Positions 23,676-36,379 of a stretch of 64,000 bases of DNA are shown here, one piece after another. The stretch covers positions 3,720,001-3,784,000 of the forward strand of contig JAUTDP010000001.1 of assembly GCA_033439795.1 (NCBI GenBank). The letters are read 5' to 3'. This DNA comes from Sordaria brevicollis. Lineage: Eukaryota > Ascomycota > Sordariomycetes > Sordariales > Sordariaceae. The position numbers and the translations under genes are program-made. The notes below the pieces were generated by a model that was not told where the DNA came from, made no database searches, and saw only the letters and a list, made by a program, of their open reading frames with translations. Every line of letters begins with the position of its first letter. Position 1 is the first letter of the stretch.

Positions 23676-26600
23676 GGGTGGAATGGAGCCGTGAGGCCGG
23701 TGGTTATGGAGTCACGGAGCGTGAGGCGGGCCTCAATGGGTGGAAAGGTTCAGGCAGGACGACAGGGCCGCGGTATGCGGTAGAGACATACGACAACCGC
23801 GACCACAACTGGGGGGAACGGGACGGAGCCTCGTTGCTGCTCGTGCTAGGGAAGGGCTGAAGACGAAGTGCTGCGGTGCTGACGGGGGAACAAGGCGAGA
23901 CCGGCAGACCGGCAGACCGGCGACAGGATCGCGGTGAGGCGGTCTGTCTGCTTTCAGTTTGACTACCTTTGCTTGGCCGGCGCGCAGCGTGCAGCGTGGA
24001 ACAGGGTGTGCGTACCGGCGTGGAAGGCGGTGCGGAGGAAATATTAATATGGTGGTCGTCGTGGTGTGGACTTGGTGGTGTTGGCGTGGGTGGTGGTGAT
24101 AATGGTGTCCGTGTTCCACTCTTCGTTGGGATTCAGATGCTGTTAATGGTTGGTGCGTTCGCTTCAGTTTCTCTCCACTGCTGTTCTGTTAAGGTATCCT
24201 GTCCTTTGCGGTCCGAGTCGTCGATTCGATGTCGAGCCTAGGTCCAAGTCGTCGACAGCGAGCCAATGCGGGTGGGAGGACGGCGCGAGGGCTGCTCTAC
24301 CATTGCCCAGATTCCAGATCAGCGAGACTTTCCACTTCTCTCTCCCTCTCTCTCTCGTCAAAGGGCCCAGTCCGGTCAAGGAGCTGAGATGGTATCGAGC
24401 GTTACCTCATTCCGAGGACGCGCTGAAGCTGTCGTCGTCGTCGAGCGTGTGCGTTCGAGACACAGTACAAGCCGGTCGTCGTTCGCTTGTTTGATCGAGA
24501 GATGAATAGTGGTAGCAATGGTAGCAATGGGACCGACAATGGGATGGAAGACAAAGTGTCGAAATTTGCTTTTGTTGCCTTGCTTTGCCCTGGGGCCTGC
24601 CCGTGCTAATGACCTGGCATGGTGTCTGCCCTCTGGCATGGTGCTACCGGGCCGCTACCCTTCTCACGGACTACCTACATTACACTACCTCTAGCCTGGT
24701 TTCGCTTGGCCATGGCTGTTTGTTGTTGTTGGGGTATCCTCTCCCATGAGAGTAGGCAGGATCCAGCCTCATCGGGAATGTGCACACACGTATTGTGAAG
24801 ATACTGTATATGGTTCTTTCCATGTTCAGGGCAATGCATGATGTCCTGCTGTGCCCGTCCTGTCCATACGAGGACTGTAGACAGGATGGCAACTGAATGT
24901 GTTGGTACCTGGTTTCGACTAACACCTTCTAACAACATGGAAACTCGGAACCGCCCAGCGTGACATCAAGCAGCTGCTGGCCGGCAGGTGGCAGCCACCA
25001 TGTGAAGCTGAGCAGCCCTTAACATTTTTAGCATTGGGTGGAATCGGCCACCGGGTCGACCAACTGCAAGAAGCCTCCATCTTACAGCAACAAACATGAT
25101 ACCTATCAAAGCCGCCAGGTTCCTGTGATGCCGCTGCTGCGTAACTCTTCCATGCGTGAACCGCCCGTGGGCTTTTATGGGGTGCGGTTGGTTCATGAAA
25201 CGAACAAGATGTCCTGTAAATAAAGGAATCCTGGTACGTTTTACTCTCGTCGCTACCCGCGCTTGGTGAATTGAAGTTGCTTTGTCTGTGAAAATCAAAG
25301 TCAAAATTCTACGGGGCAATAACTCCTCAGGGGAGTATATAATTTTTTGGGGACTCAAAGTTGCAAGAAGAAGAAGAAAAAAAAGGAGAAAGCCGAACAA
25401 CGGCGAGAACACCCCATTCAGAACATCGATGGAAAGATGCAACACGACCCAACGCTTTCCTTCCCCTCTTCATCTCCGCAATCCCTTTGATACCCACGCC
25501 CATATAACATCCACAGTCATTTCCAACGGGAGATAAGAAGAAGCGAAAGTGCATCCAATCCCCAGGAAGTCAGGTCCCTCCTCCTGACTTGGAGTTCAAC
25601 GATTTTGAGAATCCCGATGCACGACCCTCTTGTCGTCTGAAAGTTGGCGGGGAACGCCAAGACCGGGACGGGAGCCAGTCCAGGTACATCCGGATTTGAG
25701 ATGTCCCTTCCAAGGGAGGATCCTGGCGGCGGCGATATTGAGCGAAACGTCGAGGCCAGGGCAAGAACTTGGAGGGGAACACATCGATGGGCTTTTTGGG
25801 AGAAATGAACATTCGCCCATCTGCAAGTTTTGTAGTATGAACTCGAAATTGTTTCCAAAGATGGGTCTTATCAACGGAGACAATGTGAGGTTCGAAGACC
25901 TCAATCTCGAAGGTCTTGATTGAGAGTCTTGGTTCCTATTCCTCCCTTGCGTCAGTTGGGCTATTTACGCAAGTTCCGTGAAAGTGAGAGGATGGAAACG
26001 GCTTCTATCGATATAGCCTTTCCAGTGATGGTGGGCGAGCCCCCCTTTATCTTGCTGTTAACACGAGTAATTTCCAACCCCATGCGGCAGATGAACCTCA
26101 ATGCCGAACTATAAAATGAGTAGATTTCACAATGGTATGGGGTTTTGACAGGTCAAACAGCAGGGCTGTCCCCGTCTCTCACTTTGACGCTTTCCTGTGC
26201 ACATGTCTCCGATCAATGCTCGCTATTGACACACAGAACAATCATCTTTCAAGTCAGCGCCGATGCCGCCATTGACACGGGCAAGATGTTGGCACCGTTG
26301 GGGGTGTCGGGCAGAAAGATCTGAGGTGACATGTCCCTGAACTTTCAACGCCAGCGAGGATCAAAACTGGAGACTTCCGGCTTGGCTAACGCCCAACCGT
26401 GAGAAAGCCCGTGCCGCACGATCGAGAGATGCTCGGCTGTTACAGACGTTGCAAGAAATCTCCAGCAATTCGAGAAAGCTGTTGAATGAGGGCCAGGGGC
26501 ACGCACATAATTATTTTCCATGATCCCTTCCTTCATTTTGAGACCTGAAAGATTGGCTGGCTTTGAGAACAGCTGCTTTGGTGTGCCATTGTAGGTATGT

Positions 26601-27504
26601 ACCTATGAAATGATTACTTCGTGAACTGGAGTGATTGCCATGCAGGGTCCTCTGCTTCACACCCACACAACGAATTGCTCGGGCCTTGCCGTCGTCGCAG
26701 ACCGTTGAGAAGCCAATCGCAACTTCCTTGGTGATTACAGTTTGCGGCGCGGACAAATGATCTCTTACCGTGACTCCCAAAATTGCGGGATGTGAATGAC
26801 GTCTCTCGCTTCCCAGTGTTGGGTCCAGTATCGCATGCGGATGAGAAGCTCCGTATTGATCAGAGCTACAGTCCTCCAAGTTGAAGCACTTTATGGGTCT
26901 CGCCGATCAGACTGATTTTGGTGTTGGGAGCTTGAACTTGGGGGCAGATGCCGTTCATAAAGTTTGGTCCACGCTGGTCCTTCAGTGTGTTGGTGATAAC
27001 TGTTAGAGGGTGGTGCCATTAGCTAACAGCAGTCTCAAAAAGCAGGGATTTTCAATCTTCCAGTTTCACGTCGCGTCGATATGCACCTTAATCAAGGGGC
27101 AGCTACAGGGAGACTCAGAGGTTATGTTAGCGGACAATAACAAAAGTGCTACCCTTGCAATTCGCATACTGCTTTCACATGCATAGCTCCTCACTCACCT
27201 CGCACCGCATTCCGTCATCACCACCATCATCATCATCCCATTCACAGCTCTCATCACCGCCAACCCTACGGATGCACATCCTACTGAAACTCAAACCCCA
27301 TACACACTACGCCTCAATCTTCATTCGTGATCCCACGCCTTTACCAAAGCAGTCTGACTGGATCACGCGACTCGAATATCAAAAATAGAAATAATTAAAA
27401 TAGAACAGGAAACTAATCAAGAGAGAGACTTCACTTGGCCTCCAACACTTGAGGTAGAATGAGATTCTCACAGTCATAATATCACGAAAGATTTATATCT
27501 AGCC
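23676..27504. other. Kinase upstream region and intergenic DNA
   Basis: About 3.8 kb between the divergent kinase and peroxin genes. The part next to the kinase (23.7-24.7 kb) is GC-rich with CT runs and several short upstream ATGs on the minus strand, as is common for long 5' leaders of Neurospora signalling genes. A candidate coding segment on the minus strand (25570-25939) is listed separately. Nothing else is supported. CAT/CAC-rich microsatellite-like sequence lies at about 27214-27238. Confidence 0.4.
25570..25939 (-). CDS. Candidate 3' exon of an unrecognised gene
   Basis: On the minus strand a frame opens after a TAG at about 25940 and stays open for about 122 codons to a TGA at 25570. 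The inferred protein contains KTFEIEVFEPHIVSVDKT, then LWKQFRVHT, ISPKKPIDVFPSKFLPWP and RMYLDWLPS, and ends in a Ser/Gly-rich tail. Its amino acid mix and C/G-ending codons look like real coding sequence rather than a shadow. The only in-frame ATGs lie well inside, so it would have to be a terminal exon. The in-frame TAG is preceded by CTGAC, as in a 3' splice site. Just upstream another coding-like piece starts at an ATG near 26081 (MGLEITRVNSKIKGG), but its frame differs and the gap is too short for a normal intron. It may be a real spliced gene, a broken gene or chance. Confidence 0.25.
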
Positions 27505-29176
27505 ATGGACGACCTAGCAGCTGCGTTCCTCGGTCCGGGAGATGACGCCTCAATCCAGGAAGAGGATGAAGGCCCACAGGGCTCCGGCACCGAGAACTCG
27601 ACCACCACGGCGCGGACATTGCGACGGGGGATTCTCAAGGCAGCCAACTTACAAGACAAGCTTCTAGAGAAGTACTTGACCACTCATCTCATAAAAGACT
27701 TATCCGCTTTTCAGTTATGGAAGTCACTGATATGAACAATGTAGACTCCTCGCCCAAGTCATCCCTGTAGACGATGGCCAACCTCACGAGGCTGGCTCAG
27801 GCGCCGACTCCTCCTCCTCTTTCGGCGAACGGCCCGGCTTCACAGTCGGCGCCATGTCCAACAACTTCCGGCGCTTCAACGCGCGCATCGGCGTCGTCTT
27901 CAAATTCCAAGCCAAAGCCCTCCGCGTCTTATCCTGGCGGCGTCCCACCCACACCTTGTCCTTACTAGCAGTCTACACCTTCATCTGCCTCGACCCGTAT
28001 CTAATCTTCGTTCTACCACTCGCCATCGCCTTATTCGGCATCTTCGTCCCTTCCTTCATCGCCCGCCACCCTGCGCCCGCCTCGTCGTCCGAAGCCCACA
28101 CCGTCCGCAACCTAGGTTACTCCCCGCGCGGCCCGCCCCTGGCACCCGCCAGAACGTTCAAGCCGACCAAGGAACTCTCGCGGGACTTCTTCCGAAACCT
28201 GGGCGACTTGCAGAACGTTATGGACGACTATAGCGTGGCCCACGACAAGATCATCGCTCTGGTCGTTCCAAAAACCAACTTCTCGGACGAGGCCCTTTCA
28301 TCCGCCATCTTCGTCCTGCTATGTGGTGCCTGCGCCCTAATGACCGTTACCGCCCACTTAATCCACTGGCGCTACATAATGTTGGTCGTCGGGTGGGCAG
28401 CCATCTGGTCGAACCACCCTACTGTTTCCCGCCTCATGACCGAGTGGCAGGCTCAGTACTTGGGTACCGACCCAAGCGAGAAAAGTGCGACGGACAAGGC
28501 GGTCCATGATAACGATAGGAAGCTGGAACAAATCCAGAATAACCCGCCTGGTCCTGACCCCAATTCCGGTTCGGCAATGGAACGTGCGTTTGATGCCTGG
28601 GTGAGGAGCGATATCATTCTGGATGACGCCCCCGAGACGAGGGAGGTGGAGATATTTGAGCTGCAGCGGCTGAGCGACACGAGTGGCGAGTGGGAGCCGT
28701 GGCTGTTTAGCCCGTCCCCTTACGACCCGCTTTCGGCGGCAAGAATTGCCGGTGACAGGCCGACGGGGACAAGATTCTTTGAGGACGTGTTGCCGCCGGA
28801 AGGGTGGGAGTGGAGCGGGAAGAAGTGGGCGCTGGATCTCTGGAGCAGGGAGTGGGTGGAGGAGCGCATCATCACGGGCGTCGAGGTCGAGACGGAGGGC
28901 GAGAGGTGGGTGTACGATATCTATAATGAACATGAGAATGGCGGCAGCGGGGGCGGGGATCCTAACGATGATCTGAATGCGGCGTTGGGCGATGGGGATT
29001 ATGAGAACCCGGTGAGGAGCCAGGATCAAAGTCGGCATATGACGACGCCAAAGATTGGGCCGACCATCAGTTGGGAGGAAGGAGAGGAGGGGATGGGCCG
29101 GAGGGGAAGCTGGCGGAGGAGGAGATGGGTGAGGATGGTGAAGAGGAAGAATGTTAACAACTCGGCGTCGAATTAG
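27505..29176 (+). CDS. PEX30/PEX24-family peroxin with dysferlin domain
   Basis: Two exons (27505-27671 and 27745-29176, 73-nt intron) encode 532 residues. The N-terminus has a helix (LQDKLLEKLLAQVIP) joined across the intron. Hydrophobic segments lie at about 125-165 (LSLLAVYTFICLDPYLIFVL and following) and 240-278 (SSAIFVLLCGACALM and the following YIMLVVGWAAIW). At about 345-445 a dysferlin-type domain appears: FELQRL, EWEPWLFSP, PPEGWEW, WALDLWSREWVEER and RWVYDIYNE. This order is typical of fungal integral peroxisomal/ER membrane peroxins of the Pex23/24/30/31/32 group. They shape the ER subdomains from which peroxisomes bud and regulate peroxisome number and size. The C-terminus is acidic then basic (RRGSWRRRRW). 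The choice among subfamily names cannot be made from sequence alone. It is convergent with the Cdc14 gene. Confidence 0.9.
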
Positions 29177-29774
29177 TGGTTTCCGTCTTGGTGGGTGCCT
29201 TTTGCGGCGGCTGGATATGCAACGATAGGAATGGTTGGATTAACGAACCTGAGATGAACATCTGGCTTTTGCTGTATTGTATCATGGTCATAGCCTGCCA
29301 ACTTAAGGATCTGGAGTTTGAATATGCGGAAAGGGTATATTGTATTTTACCATAACTGCTTCTTTGTGTCCTCAATGTGCTCAACCGTTTTTGCCCTCAC
29401 GAAATTCCTGCCCGTTTGCCCCCAAGGTATTAAAAGTCCCTTGACCGCCTGCTTGCAACCCTTGACTAAGATGCAGAAACATTACCATACTAATACAAGA
29501 CAATAATGTATAAGAAATTCCATGTAGTCCCTGACGTATGACCGTGTTTTCCCTCTCTCTGTCCAGGTTAATATCCATCAAATGGAAGGAGAGTGTACGC
29601 TCATGTCTCCCCGAATATCCAGACAGCTTGACGAACCAAGTCGATCTTTTCAAACAAAATCGCAAAAAGGTATCAGAAACGCCACGCTCCGCCAGCCAGT
29701 ACCGATGATGAAAGAGTAAGCCAACAAAAAAGAAGGAAAAAAAGAAGAAAGTAAGAGGCTCTGCAGGTGCCCGC
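29177..29774. other. Convergent 3' intergenic region
   Basis: Six hundred bases between the stop codons of the peroxin (plus) and the Cdc14-type gene (minus). It should hold both 3' untranslated regions and poly(A) sites. No gene or repeat is seen. Confidence 0.5.
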
Positions 29775-30713
29775 TCAGCTCAACACACCCCCAAATGGCT
29801 TATACCGATCCAAGTCTCTCAGCAGGGCATCAACGACGCCCGGGAGATGCTGATCGAGTTTCCTCTTTTTGACATCCACCGACAGCGTGACGCCTGATCT
29901 GCTCCCGCTGCCCTGCTGGCTAGCTGTATCGCTACCGGCCCTGTCTCTTGTTGGTGATGTGGGTGTCGATGCTGATGTTGGCGAGGACGGCTTGGAAGCA
30001 GGAGGGGCCTCGGGAGTAAGGTAGAAGTATAGAAATTCGGTGAGGCGAAACTTGACTTCGCGGCCGGTTTCCCTGCTCTTGAAGAGAGACGCAACGGTTA
30101 AGAGACCGTCAAGGCGCTCGAAGACGCGCACGTTGGCGGGGGAGTCGAGGAGGGCGACGACGAGGGTGATGATGGTTGCGCATTGGATGGCGGGGGTGTT
30201 GACGGGTTCTATTAGGTCGAGGAGGAGCTGGAGTTTTGCGCAAGTTAGTCCGAAGTTCAGATGCATTTTCCTCCTTGCTGATCATCAACTGGGCCAACTT
30301 ACGTTCATGTGCGCGGCCCTTGAAAAGAGAACCTTGCTGGGCGGGTGGAGAAGGAGAACTCCCTGGATTAGGTCGAGGGCATTGATGATAAGCAAATCAT
30401 ACTGCCCCTCGCCGCCCCGAGCTACCAGAAAATCGAGTGTTGTGAGCAGTCGCTGGGCGACGTTCCATTCGAACCCCTCCTGCAACTTGAAGAACTCGCG
30501 AAAGGCTGGATCGCCGGCGAGGTCGCCTAGGCCCTTGCGGTGTAGTTGTGGTTGTTGTTCCTCGGCCGCGGCCGCATTATCTTGTCCTCTCTTGGCCGGG
30601 CCCGATAAGCATATTTGGGCGAGCAAGCCCTCGACTTGTTTTAGACCTTTCTTAATCTTTGCCGGCTCGAAGGCCGAGAGGTTGTCGAACGCGAGCGATA
30701 GTAAGGACTCCAT
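29775..30713 (-). CDS. cdc-14: Cdc14 subunit of the septation initiation network (Sid1 partner)
   Basis: Two minus-strand exons, 30303-30713 and 29775-30227, separated by a 75-nt intron with a GTAAGT donor, a CTAAC branch point and a CAG acceptor, give 287 residues. The N-terminus MESLLSLAFDNLSAFE and the segment IKKGLKQVEGLLAQICLS, followed by DPAFREFFKLQEGFEWNVA, match what I know of fungal SIN component Cdc14 (unrelated to the Cdc14 phosphatase). The second exon continues the helical repeat-like fold (LLLDLIEPVNTPAIQCAT, LLDSPANVRVFERLDGL, KFRLTEFLYFYL). It then has a Pro/Ser/Thr-rich insert and a basic-acidic end. The family binds and activates the GCK-type kinase Sid1 at the spindle pole body, upstream of the NDR kinase that triggers septum formation. 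The start codon fits the family; an in-frame extension upstream to 30932 looks untranslated. Confidence 0.88.
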
Positions 30714-33152
30714 CGTTTCGACTTGGCTCTTTCTGTCGGTATGATATGTCGCAACTCGGGGTTTGTGTAATTGTGGTTGAGTTTTGGATTCGTCGGAGTC
30801 GGGTGAGGGGTTGCTGCTGAAGATGTCCCGATCGATCAACGATGAAGTTGATAATACTTGGAATAAGATGGGCAGCGCCCAATGGCCTATGATGTAATTT
30901 TGCGACGCCCGCAAGTTGAATGCGACCGGCAATCCCTGCGCCGAAGATCTTCAGGGCAGAAGAGGAGCGATAACCAGGGGAAAGGTCGTCTTGGCGCTAG
31001 TCGTTTTCCGGTACGGCGTCTGTCTTTTGGTCCTATGGGATATTCGATGTCGATGTCGAGAGATGCTATTCGGAAAAAGATGATGTATGGATGAAGGGGA
31101 AAAGAAAATGGACCTTGACGGTTCAGCTTCCCCCCCAAATGCACCGCTGCGGAAGGGGTTCAGTTGGCGCAAGAGCTAAGAGGATCGGATGGGATGGTCT
31201 GATGCAAAACTGAAAGTCAAATGGCACTCTGACACCACGCGTGTGCGCGCGCAGACAGGGGGTCACCAGACGACCGGGACTGCGACTGGGCCTCTGAACG
31301 AGGACCTGTCCTGAGGGCGGAAGTGGATCCGGCGATGTTGACCGCAAGATGCGAATTGGTTCGTTTGTGCGAGCCTTTGAGATGTGAGATGGCGCCGGTG
31401 CCACGACGGTCCAGGGATTGGGGAGAGGGAGCCGGTGCGCTAACTTTTAGGGGACCGCTGCGGATTGCGACTGGGGCGGAGTGGGAGAAGGAGAGTTGCA
31501 GTTGTAGATGTGATGGACTGCCCGGGTGGACGGGAACCGCGCAAATGAGAAAAAGAAAAGATGGAGAAGAAATCACCGGCGGGGTGAAGAATAGTTGTTC
31601 ATTTTATCCTCCCCGTATGTCTCTCGAAAACCAAGGGACTCGACGAGTCGACGAGAACGTAAGCTGTTTTACTTGCAACAACCCGACCAGCTTATTCCGC
31701 TGTCCCTTGCTGCCCAGGCTGTATTACAGTTGCCCGAAGCCGGATGCCACAGCAACCGGAACGGAGCTGATAAACACGGCGCGCACACCTTATCGGGCGC
31801 GAAACAGCAGTTACAGGCGCAAATGCGTCCACGGGTGTACTACCTCTAGGGGTGGGGTTGTTGACTGCATGTTTCCTCGGGCTTCCCGCTGGGCAATCTG
31901 AAAAGCCACAGGGCGGCAACAGAGGCGCACGACGGGGTTCCAGCCCAGCGAAACTCCAGTGCCGCCGCGCCGTCCTCAGCTGTGCAGGGCAAGCACCCGC
32001 CCGCACAACACCCGCCTTGCATCCGAGGTGGATTCTCCGAACGGAGAATGGCGCAGACAAGCAGGGCTCCGAAACGGCACCCGGGCCCAACATCAACATT
32101 CCAACTACCAACGCTCTTGACCCAAGTAGATGATTGTCAAACGCATGAAGGTTTCGGCCTCACAAGAGTAGGAGGATGCGGGGTGTTTGGGTGTGATGAG
32201 TTTTGATTCAGTTGGATCCAGCTTGTTGGGAATCATGGTACAATGTAGTGTGCGGAGTAAAGAGGAGAGTTTCATGCTTTGCAACTCCGCGCAAAAGACT
32301 TGGTGGTCCTTATATGAATGACGCTTGCATATTATGCTCGGAATCTTTCCCCGCCCGGTGTCTCATCTCATGGTTCACATACCCGCGAAAAGTTGGAATA
32401 GAGTCAAGTCATCACGGTGATATCGAGCTCTTTACACAGTCACAAACAGTACCCCATCTTTCATTAGAGATAGTTACTCCGCACGACCAGATTGCCTTTT
32501 GCACGTCCAGCTGAACACTCTGGGGTATCTCCATGATCTTCATTTTGATGCGCTCGGCGCTTTACTGTGTCATGTCTTTGATGCTCTTGCATCGCCGACA
32601 AGGCATGCACAAAGTCAACACGCGCGTGCCTTGACAGCGTCCCTTGCGACCAAAAGTGCTCACATGTTCAAGATATAAAGTGTTCGAATGTCCCCCTTTC
32701 CTTCATATGTTGTAAAATCAAAGGCAACTTGCACTATCAAAGTTGAACTCTCACTTTCGACCGCTTTTCTGGAATCCTCCTAATTTGCGGGAGGTCCACC
32801 ACGGCTGATCTCGTTCGTCATCTTCAACCCACGCCTGCATCTTCTAACGAAGCCCCTTACAAGCAACATCTCAACAACCCCTATTCTCTGGTTATCCAAG
32901 TCGGTCTGCAGTTCTGACAACAAAGAACGACATAACGGACATTTCCTTGATTTTCATCAAACACAAGGTAAGAGAGAAAGCCACCCTTTTGTTCATCCCT
33001 AGAAGATGCCGGTTTCACGCAGGGAGCTCCCGACAAAGAGCAGCGCGAGGCGGGATCGCCCGCGGGTTCGATCTTGTGCTTGTGAAGCTCTTCCCGCTCG
33101 TCCCTGGGCCCCCTGCCGTGAAAGCTCCCCGCATCTGATACCCCACTACACA
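30714..33152. other. Intergenic, no supported gene
   Basis: About 2.4 kb between the Cdc14 gene and the transposon terminal repeat. Only Arg/Ser/Pro-rich chance frames are found on both strands. The composition is normal, with CpA and TpG present, up to the very edge of the element. No RNA gene is recognised. Confidence 0.45.
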
Positions 33153-33208
33153 CGCTGTGTGTTGAAAACGACTGGCCAGTCCCCACTTCGTACAGGCACC
33201 CCCCTTTA
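33153..33208 (+). repeat. Left terminal inverted repeat
   Basis: It begins cgctgtgtgttgaaaacgac and ends in the CACCCCCCTTTA run. It matches the reverse complement of 37544-37599 at 55 of 56 positions; the one difference is a T (33191) against C, a transition. Unlike the interior it is GC-normal and keeps CpA sites. Confidence 0.93.
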
Positions 33209-36200
33209 TAAATACACATATAAAATCTGTCTATACGTAATAACCCTAAACCTTCTAATATATATATTTTAATTAATTTTAAGTGTATTTACACTCTAAT
33301 TACTGTAACTTATTCGTATAAATACCCCTAATCGAATAAGATTAATATTAAAAGATCCTAATTAACCCGCTAATCTATTTAGAATCCGCTTTATATTTGG
33401 TACCGCCGCTTCCGCTCCTACTATACTTCCTAAAAAACGCACCGCTAATAATAATAACGATAATAATAATAGCAATTACTAACGTTTAAAATAATTATTA
33501 CAATTTAACGCCCGCTTAAGAGAGATTAACGCCGAATTTGAAAGCGGAGGAGAATAGAATAAAGGGGATAAAAATGGGGATAAGGATAGGAATAATAAAA
33601 AGACCCTAAGAAAACCAATACCTATTCGACCCCGTATTATTTTTAAAAATAATAATAAGAATAAAAAAACGACCGTTAAATTAAAGAGGAGTACTATTAT
33701 TAATTATATTACTTTTAATTTAAAAATTAAATTTAAAGCACCCGCTCCCTCCTTTTCGACCGTTCCTTCCTTTTCGACCGCCCCCCCTCCTCGACTATAA
33801 CCTTATCCTTATCGTTTTCAATCTAATACAAACGTAAATACAATTAATAGTATAATAAAGGAGGAGGATTATAATAAATAATAATAAAATTAATAAAATA
33901 AGGTTAAAATTATTAAAATAATATTTTATACCGTACCCTTTCTTCGGTCTACTAAAAAATCGTATAAATTAACTTTAATTCCCCTAATACCGCCGTTAAT
34001 TCTAAATTTTTTAAATATTTTATTTATATACAATACTTAATAAGTAGCGGATATATAATTCAACCGCTTATCGGTTAAATTTAATAAATTACTTACCCTC
34101 GTTTCGAATGACCGCATCCTTATTAAGAGAAATCTTAATAATATTATTAATACCGATAATAATTTTAATACCTTTAACCTTACTCTATTAAATCGAATAT
34201 AAAAAGTTAAAAATAATATTATAAATACTACCCATAACGAATATAAATTTTTAGGTATAAATTTTATTATTTTTATATAATACGTAAATTAATCGGTTAA
34301 TATATTAGAAATAATTAAGAATAAGAAGGGTATAACGCTATTTTAATTATACGTTTTATTTAAAAAGGATAACTTAATTATATTATTTGGGTTTTGCAAT
34401 ACCGTTAAAGTATTATACAATTTACTTAAAGAACCCGTTAAACGGTATTTTATTATAATTATTATTTACCTTTATATAATTAGGGGATTTTAACGGCAAA
34501 ATATTATTTCTATTATAAATATATTAATACTTTTTAAAATTACTTCTTTTATTAAAAAGTTTACGCAATTATAATTATAATCGTAATTATAACTTCGCCA
34601 ATTTTCCTCCTTATATTAATCTTTTATATTTATTACGCTTATTATCGCCGGCTTTAATACTTTTATTAATAATTTTAAATAATCGATCGTACTTATTAAT
34701 ACTATTAAATTAACTATTATATCCAAATCGAATAAAAAGAAGACTACAATTAATTCAATAATAAAAGAATTTATAGCGCGCCGCGTACGCAATTATAAAG
34801 AAGTACGCAAAAGTAAAGAAATAATTAATTTAATATATAAAAATTTAAATAAAGTATAGGGGTATAATAAGGGTCGTAAATATAAAAATTATTATAAAAG
34901 TAGCGAATATAATTAATATTTTCTTTTTCCCAATTCTAAATACTATTACTTATTAAATATAAAAAACTTTATCAATTAAATATACACTATTACTTATAAA
35001 TACGCTACTACGAATTAACTTCTAACTTCTATTATAATACATTAATTCGATTTTAAATACAAATCCTCCTCTTCCAATATATAAATAATTCAATAATTAA
35101 ATTTATAACTATTTTAATAATATATATTATATAGCGTATTAAAATTAAAGCGTAGTAGCGGCGGGATAAGATATATATTTATACCCTAAATTTTTAATAT
35201 TTCTTTTTAAAATAATTATTAAAATAGTAATAATAATAATATAATACTAATTACGGCCTTTATAACCTTTATTAACGTTAATAATATAAATATAAGTAAT
35301 ATAAGTATAATAATTAAACCTACTTTACCTATTTTATTTACTACGATTACAACCGTAATTAATTCCCGCGTTAATAATAATCGAATTAATAATAACAACC
35401 CTTTACCCTCTTCCCCTCTACCCTTATTACCGCTAAATAAACTATTAAAATCCCTTATTATCGATTTTATAAAGTAATTAATATTTTAATACGCGCTTAG
35501 AACTAATAAAAACTAAGGTTTATATAATATATTATTTAATATCCAAAAATCCTTTATATCCGGTCGGCTTTCCCTCTATTATACGCGCGACCTCCTTAAG
35601 TAGTAATACTTTACCTATAGGGTTAATAAAGGTATTTATATAGTAATTAAAAAGGGGATTAAAAAATTTCTCTACCTCGAAAGGGATTATATATAACGGT
35701 TATCGTTATTACTACTACTACTACTATTATTACTACCGCGGACGGCACTAACTCCCCTACTACTATAATACGAAATTACTTTAATACCCTAAATTATAGA
35801 CCCTAAACTCCTATTATAAAGTAAATCCCATCCGTTTATTATTTTTTTATAACTATATTTTACTAACTATTATATTTACTAAATTCGTCTATCCCTTAAA
35901 ACTCACTTTAATAAAACGTTTATAATTATTATAACCTACCCCCTATCGATTAAAACCTCGATTAAAAATAAAAAATAACAATAATACCATTTATATTAAT
36001 TTTATTAATAATAATAAAAAAACCAATTTAAATAATAGCCCGCGTACCGATTATAATAAAAATAAAATTGCGATTAAAATTAATAAAGAGGAGGATAACG
36101 AATTATAAAGGATTTTTTTTATATAAAAAGGGGATTCTATATTTCGATTTATTATTATAAATAATAATACTTTTATACTTCTAATAGCAAATTTGGCATT

Positions 36201-36379
36201 TTTAATACGTTTAGTACATTTTATACCTTATAGGATTTTTTTTTATAATTCGATAATAATCGACTTCGAATATATTTAAAATAGTATATTTACTATATAA
36301 AATAATATTTTTATACGATTATTCCTATCGTTATTAATTTATACAATTAATCCCTATATAATATAACGTAATTTTTATT

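Noticed and set aside
28358..29038. 226-codon minus-strand open frame
   Set aside because: Antisense shadow of the dysferlin-domain peroxin.
2254..29176. Peroxisome gene cluster (SCP2 and PEX30-like genes in one window)
   Set aside because: They are 25 kb apart with unrelated genes between; co-occurrence is probably chance.
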